This document shows, piece by piece, positions 61,224-64,000 of a DNA stretch of 64,000 nucleotides. The stretch's first letter is position 1. Every line of letters starts with the position of its first letter. The DNA comes from Sneathiellales bacterium. Its GTDB lineage: Bacteria; Pseudomonadota; Alphaproteobacteria; JANQFL01. A program made the position numbers and the translations under genes. The stretch covers positions 1-64,000 of the forward strand of contig JANQFL010000068.1 of the NCBI GenBank assembly GCA_028277845.1, written 5' to 3'. Under the pieces are notes generated by a model that saw nothing but the letters and a program-made list of their open reading frames with translations, ran no database searches and was not told where the DNA came from.

Positions 61224-62474
61224 GTGACCGATCACATCGCAACGGCACGCCTGCATCAGGGCGAAGTCGACGGACCCCGTGCGTGGCTGCGCATGGCCAT
61301 CTGCATGGTGCTGGGCACCATCGGCAGCATCGGCATGTGGGCCGTCGTCGTCGTGCTGCCGGCGGTTCAGGCCGAGTTCGGCGTCGACCGCGGCACGGCG
61401 TCCATGCCCTACACCACCACCATGATCGGCTTCGCCGTCGGCAACGTGGTGCTGGGACGTTACGTCGACCGCTGGGGCATCATGTGGCCGACCATCGGCG
61501 CCGCCATCGCCCTTGGCCTGGGGTTCATTCTGGCCGGTGTCTCCAGCGATATTTGGCAGTTCGCGGCGGTGCAGGGGTTCCTGATCGGTGTCGGCAACGC
61601 CGCCGGTTTCGGACCGCTCATCGCCAACATCTCCCATTGGTTCAAGCGCCGCCTGGGTATCGCCGTGGCCGCCGTCGCCAGCGGTAATTACATCGCCGGC
61701 GCCATCTGGCCGCCGGTGCTGACCGCGTTCATCGAAGCGGATGGCTGGCGCACGACGTATGTCATCGCCGGTATCTTTTGTATCGCCACCATGATTCCGC
61801 TGGCGTATCTCCTGCGCCGCCCCATGCCGGTCGATACCACGCGTCAGTCGGCCGGTTCGTCACCCCAGGCCGCGGACGTTCAGCCCATTTCCCTATCGCC
61901 CCGTGCCCTGCAGGCGCTGCTCGTGATGGCCGGACTGGCCTGTTGCGTCGCCATGTCCATGCCGCAGGTTCATGTGGTGGCCTATTGCGTCGACCTGGGC
62001 TACGGCGTCGCACGGGGTGCGGAGATGCTGTCGCTGATGCTGGCAGGCGGAATCGTCAGCCGGTTGGCGTCGGGATTCCTGGCCGACTATATCGGCGGTA
62101 TCCGCACTTTGTTGCTGGGATCCGTCCTGCAGGGGCTGTCGCTGTTGTTGTTCATTCCCTTCGACGGGCTGATGTCGTTGTACATCGTGTCGCTGATCTT
62201 CGGCCTGTCGCAAGGCGGCATCGTGCCCAGCTACGCCGTCATCGTCCGCGAGTACCTGCCGGCCCGCGAAGCCGGCCAGCGGGTCGGCATCGTCATCATG
62301 TCCACGATCATCGGCATGGCGCTGGGCGGCTGGCTGTCCGGCTGGATCTACGACCTGACCGGATCCTATGAAAAGGCGTTCCTCAACGGCATCGTTTGGA
62401 ACCTGCTCAACCTGTCGGTCATGCTGTTCGTGTTGTGGCGCACGCGGGGTCCGGCGGCCGCGGCGACCGCGTAG
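61224..62474 (+). CDS. MFS transporter, monocarboxylate/oxalate-formate-like
   Basis: 416 residues from GTG 61224 (TTG 61221 also possible). Twelve spans; AICMVLGTIGSIGMWAVVVVLPAVQAEFGVDRGTASMPYTTTMIGFAVGNVVLGRYVDRWG covers TM1-2 and motif A. NISHWFKRRLGIAVAAVASGNYIAGAIWPP is typical of the YbfB/OFA-type anion and monocarboxylate group. The substrate is not known. It converges on the M20 amidohydrolase gene with 5 bases between. Confidence 0.85.
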   Translation: MTDHIATARLHQGEVDGPRAWLRMAICMVLGTIGSIGMWAVVVVLPAVQAEFGVDRGTASMPYTTTMIGFAVGNVVLGRYVDRWGIMWPTIGAAIALGLGFILAGVSSDIWQFAAVQGFLIGVGNAAGFGPLIANISHWFKRRLGIAVAAVASGNYIAGAIWPPVLTAFIEADGWRTTYVIAGIFCIATMIPLAYLLRRPMPVDTTRQSAGSSPQAADVQPISLSPRALQALLVMAGLACCVAMSMPQVHVVAYCVDLGYGVARGAEMLSLMLAGGIVSRLASGFLADYIGGIRTLLLGSVLQGLSLLLFIPFDGLMSLYIVSLIFGLSQGGIVPSYAVIVREYLPAREAGQRVGIVIMSTIIGMALGGWLSGWIYDLTGSYEKAFLNGIVWNLLNLSVMLFVLWRTRGPAAAATA

Positions 62475-62479
62475 CCCGA

Positions 62480-63655
62480 TTATTTGGCCAAACGGGTCTC
62501 GATCAGACGGGCAAAGAAGCTGGCGCCCTGCGGCAGCGCTTCGTCGTTGAAGTCGTAGGCCGGATTATGCACCTCGCAGACCTCGCCGCCGCCCTCGCCC
62601 GCGCCATTGCCCACGTTGATGTAACAGCCCGGTACCTTCTCCAGCATGAAGGAAAAGTCCTCCGACGCCATGATCAGCGGCGGGTCGCGCTCCACGTTCT
62701 CGGCGCCGACGATCTCGTTGCAAATGCTGGCCGCGAACTCGGCTTCCCGTTCATTGTTGATGGTCGGTGCGAACGTCACCCGGAAGTCCACATCGACCGT
62801 CGCCCCCATCCCTTCCGCCACACCCGTTGCGATGCGGCGCATGTTTTGCTCAACCAGCGTCATGGTGTCGCGGGAAAAAGCCCGCACGGTGCCCGACAAA
62901 TGCGCCGTCTGCGGGATGACGTTGTAGGCGTCGCCGCCATGAATTTGCGTCACCGAAAGAACCGTCGAATTGAGCGGCCCGGTGTTGCGGGCGACGATGC
63001 TCTGCAACGCCGTAGTGATGTGCGCCGCTATCAGCACCGTATCGATGCCGCTTTCCGGCCGCGCGCCGTGGGCGCCCTTGCCGGTGATGTCGATATCGAA
63101 CATGGCCCCGCCGGCCATCATGGGACCTGACCGCACCGCGAACTGGCCGACCGGCAAGCCCGGCCGGTTGTGCATGCCGAAGACCGCCTCGCAGGGAAAG
63201 CGGTCGAACAGACCGTCATCGATCATGGCCATGGCGCCGCCCAGGCCCTCTTCCGCCGGCTGGAAAATGAAATGCACCCGGCCATCGAAATTCCTGGTTT
63301 CGGCAAGATAGCGTGCCGCACCCAGCAGGATCGCCGTATGGCCGTCATGCCCGCAGGCGTGCATCTTGCCCTCATGGCGTGAACGGTGATCGAAGGTGTT
63401 GGCCTCAACGATCGGCAGAGCATCCATGTCGGCGCGCAGGCCGATGGCGCGGTCGCCGGTGCCGGCCTTCAACGTGCCGATCACGCCGGTCTTGCCGACG
63501 CCCCGCGTCACCTCGATGCCGAAGGCTTCCAACTTCTCCGCCACGATGTCGGCGGTGCGCTGTTCCTCGAAGCCCAGTTCCGGATGCGCATGGATGTCGC
63601 GCCGCCAGGCGGTCATGTCCTCGTGAAAGTCGGCAATTCGGTTGACGATCGGCAC
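62480..63655 (-). CDS. M20-family amidohydrolase (hippurate hydrolase-like)
   Basis: 391 residues. RRDIHAHPELGFEEQRTADIVAE opens the catalytic domain. The metal ligands are C101, H103 and H106 of MHACGHDGHTA, E of PAEEGLGGA, and H of FGMHNRPG. The dimerisation lid domain follows. The family cleaves N-acyl amino acids, hippurate or IAA-amino acid conjugates. It lacks a signal peptide, so it is cytoplasmic. ATG 63655. Monocistronic and divergent from the aldehyde dehydrogenase gene. Confidence 0.9.
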   Translation of the reverse strand: MPIVNRIADFHEDMTAWRRDIHAHPELGFEEQRTADIVAEKLEAFGIEVTRGVGKTGVIGTLKAGTGDRAIGLRADMDALPIVEANTFDHRSRHEGKMHACGHDGHTAILLGAARYLAETRNFDGRVHFIFQPAEEGLGGAMAMIDDGLFDRFPCEAVFGMHNRPGLPVGQFAVRSGPMMAGGAMFDIDITGKGAHGARPESGIDTVLIAAHITTALQSIVARNTGPLNSTVLSVTQIHGGDAYNVIPQTAHLSGTVRAFSRDTMTLVEQNMRRIATGVAEGMGATVDVDFRVTFAPTINNEREAEFAASICNEIVGAENVERDPPLIMASEDFSFMLEKVPGCYINVGNGAGEGGGEVCEVHNPAYDFNDEALPQGASFFARLIETRLAK

Positions 63656-63869
63656 GCTGTGTTCCCCTTGTCCTTGTCTGTTTCAGCCTATGTAGCACGT
63701 GTCGCGGGAAAATTCTCCGTCAAGGTCTGGCCTGTCGCAAACAGTGCCCAATATGGACCTTACGTAGGGTCAGCAGCCTTTTTCGGTATATGAATGCGCA
63801 AATGGTTTCCTTCGGCGCAAAAATGGACTAGACCCTGGGCAAAAGAGCCTTCATTCAGCGAGGAGCGTT
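63656..63869. promoter_or_regulatory. Divergent intergenic region, amidohydrolase/aldehyde dehydrogenase
   Basis: 214 bases. No gene seen. It should hold both promoters. AGGAG at 63861-63865 is the ribosome-binding site of the rightward gene. No convincing palindrome found. Confidence 0.4.
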
Positions 63870-64000
63870 ATGACGAACAGAACCGGTTTCTACATCAACG
63901 GCGCCTGGGTCGAGTCCGGCGGCACCGAGACCATGGATATCATCAACCCGGCGACCGAGGACGCCATCGGGACGCTGACCATGGGCACGACGGAGGATGT
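63870..64000 (+). CDS. NAD(P)-dependent aldehyde dehydrogenase (partial, N-terminal 43 residues)
   Basis: ATG 63870 with AGGAG just upstream. The visible residues TGFYINGAWVESGGTETMDIINPATEDAIGTL are the classic aldehyde dehydrogenase N-terminus (YINGxW, then NPATE). The gene runs off the right edge, so the catalytic Cys and Glu are not seen and the substrate cannot be suggested. Confidence 0.88.
   Translation, partial: MTNRTGFYINGAWVESGGTETMDIINPATEDAIGTLTMGTTED

Overview
The window reads as a GC-rich chromosomal segment from an alphaproteobacterium, probably Rhodospirillales-like. This is inferred from gene content: an aapJQMP general amino acid transporter beside metC, an HspQ homologue, CckA-like hybrid kinases, a membrane-type chemoreceptor and many ABC and TRAP uptake systems. 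No rRNA, tRNA, insertion sequence, prophage or CRISPR array was recognised. Genes are dense, often overlapping by 1 to 8 bases, and GTG or TTG starts are frequent.

Layout. 1-3.1 kb: end of an unknown gene, a CHASE-type sensor kinase, hspQ, a glyoxalase-fold protein and a hidden 58-residue membrane protein. 3.2-9.7 kb: an RND efflux pair, a divergent DUF2892 membrane protein sharing an AT-rich operator-promoter region, an NhaP antiporter and a Nudix hydrolase. 9.8-15.5 kb: a dipeptide/opine-type ABC operon (dppABCDF-like). 15.6-20.4 kb: a cysK-like, alaX, sseA, GNAT sulfur/editing group, then a nitronate monooxygenase gene with its HxlR regulator behind a perfect 21-bp palindrome. 20.4-29.4 kb: aapJQMP, and divergently metC, hisI and modABC.

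29.6-43.5 kb: two related CckA-like hybrid kinases flank a branched-chain-type ABC operon (livJGFHM-like plus an alpha/beta hydrolase). That operon has a textbook sigma-54 promoter, three matching 18-bp palindromes and a PAS-AAA-Fis activator gene upstream. 43.6-49.7 kb: a SoxW-like thioredoxin, a MarR regulator facing a nucleoside hydrolase across a 38-bp palindrome, a CRP-type regulator, a predicted small RNA with a class II CRP promoter, a pentapeptide-repeat protein, an atypical receiver protein and a glycosyltransferase-like protein.

49.7-55.9 kb: a five-gene operon (D-amino-acid dehydrogenase of the DauA type, a TRAP transporter, an MlrC/M81 metallopeptidase) faces an XRE-cupin regulator across two near-identical operators. 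56-64 kb: a DUF2000 protein, an adenylate cyclase, a chemoreceptor coupled to a small membrane protein, two MFS transporters, an M20 amidohydrolase and the start of an aldehyde dehydrogenase.

The strongest candidates for something undescribed are: (1) the roughly 72-nt RNA gene at 46668-46739, which lacks an ORF but has a CRP site centred exactly at -41.5, a -10 element, two hairpins and an orphan terminator; (2) the sigma-54 regulon unit at 38.2-38.5 kb; and (3) the D-amino-acid dehydrogenase/TRAP/MlrC operon, whose dehydrogenase keeps the carboxylate-binding residues of DauA but lacks its arginine-side-chain residues. An adenylate cyclase and a CRP-type regulator with a cAMP-type pocket both lie in the window, which fits cAMP control of the small RNA.
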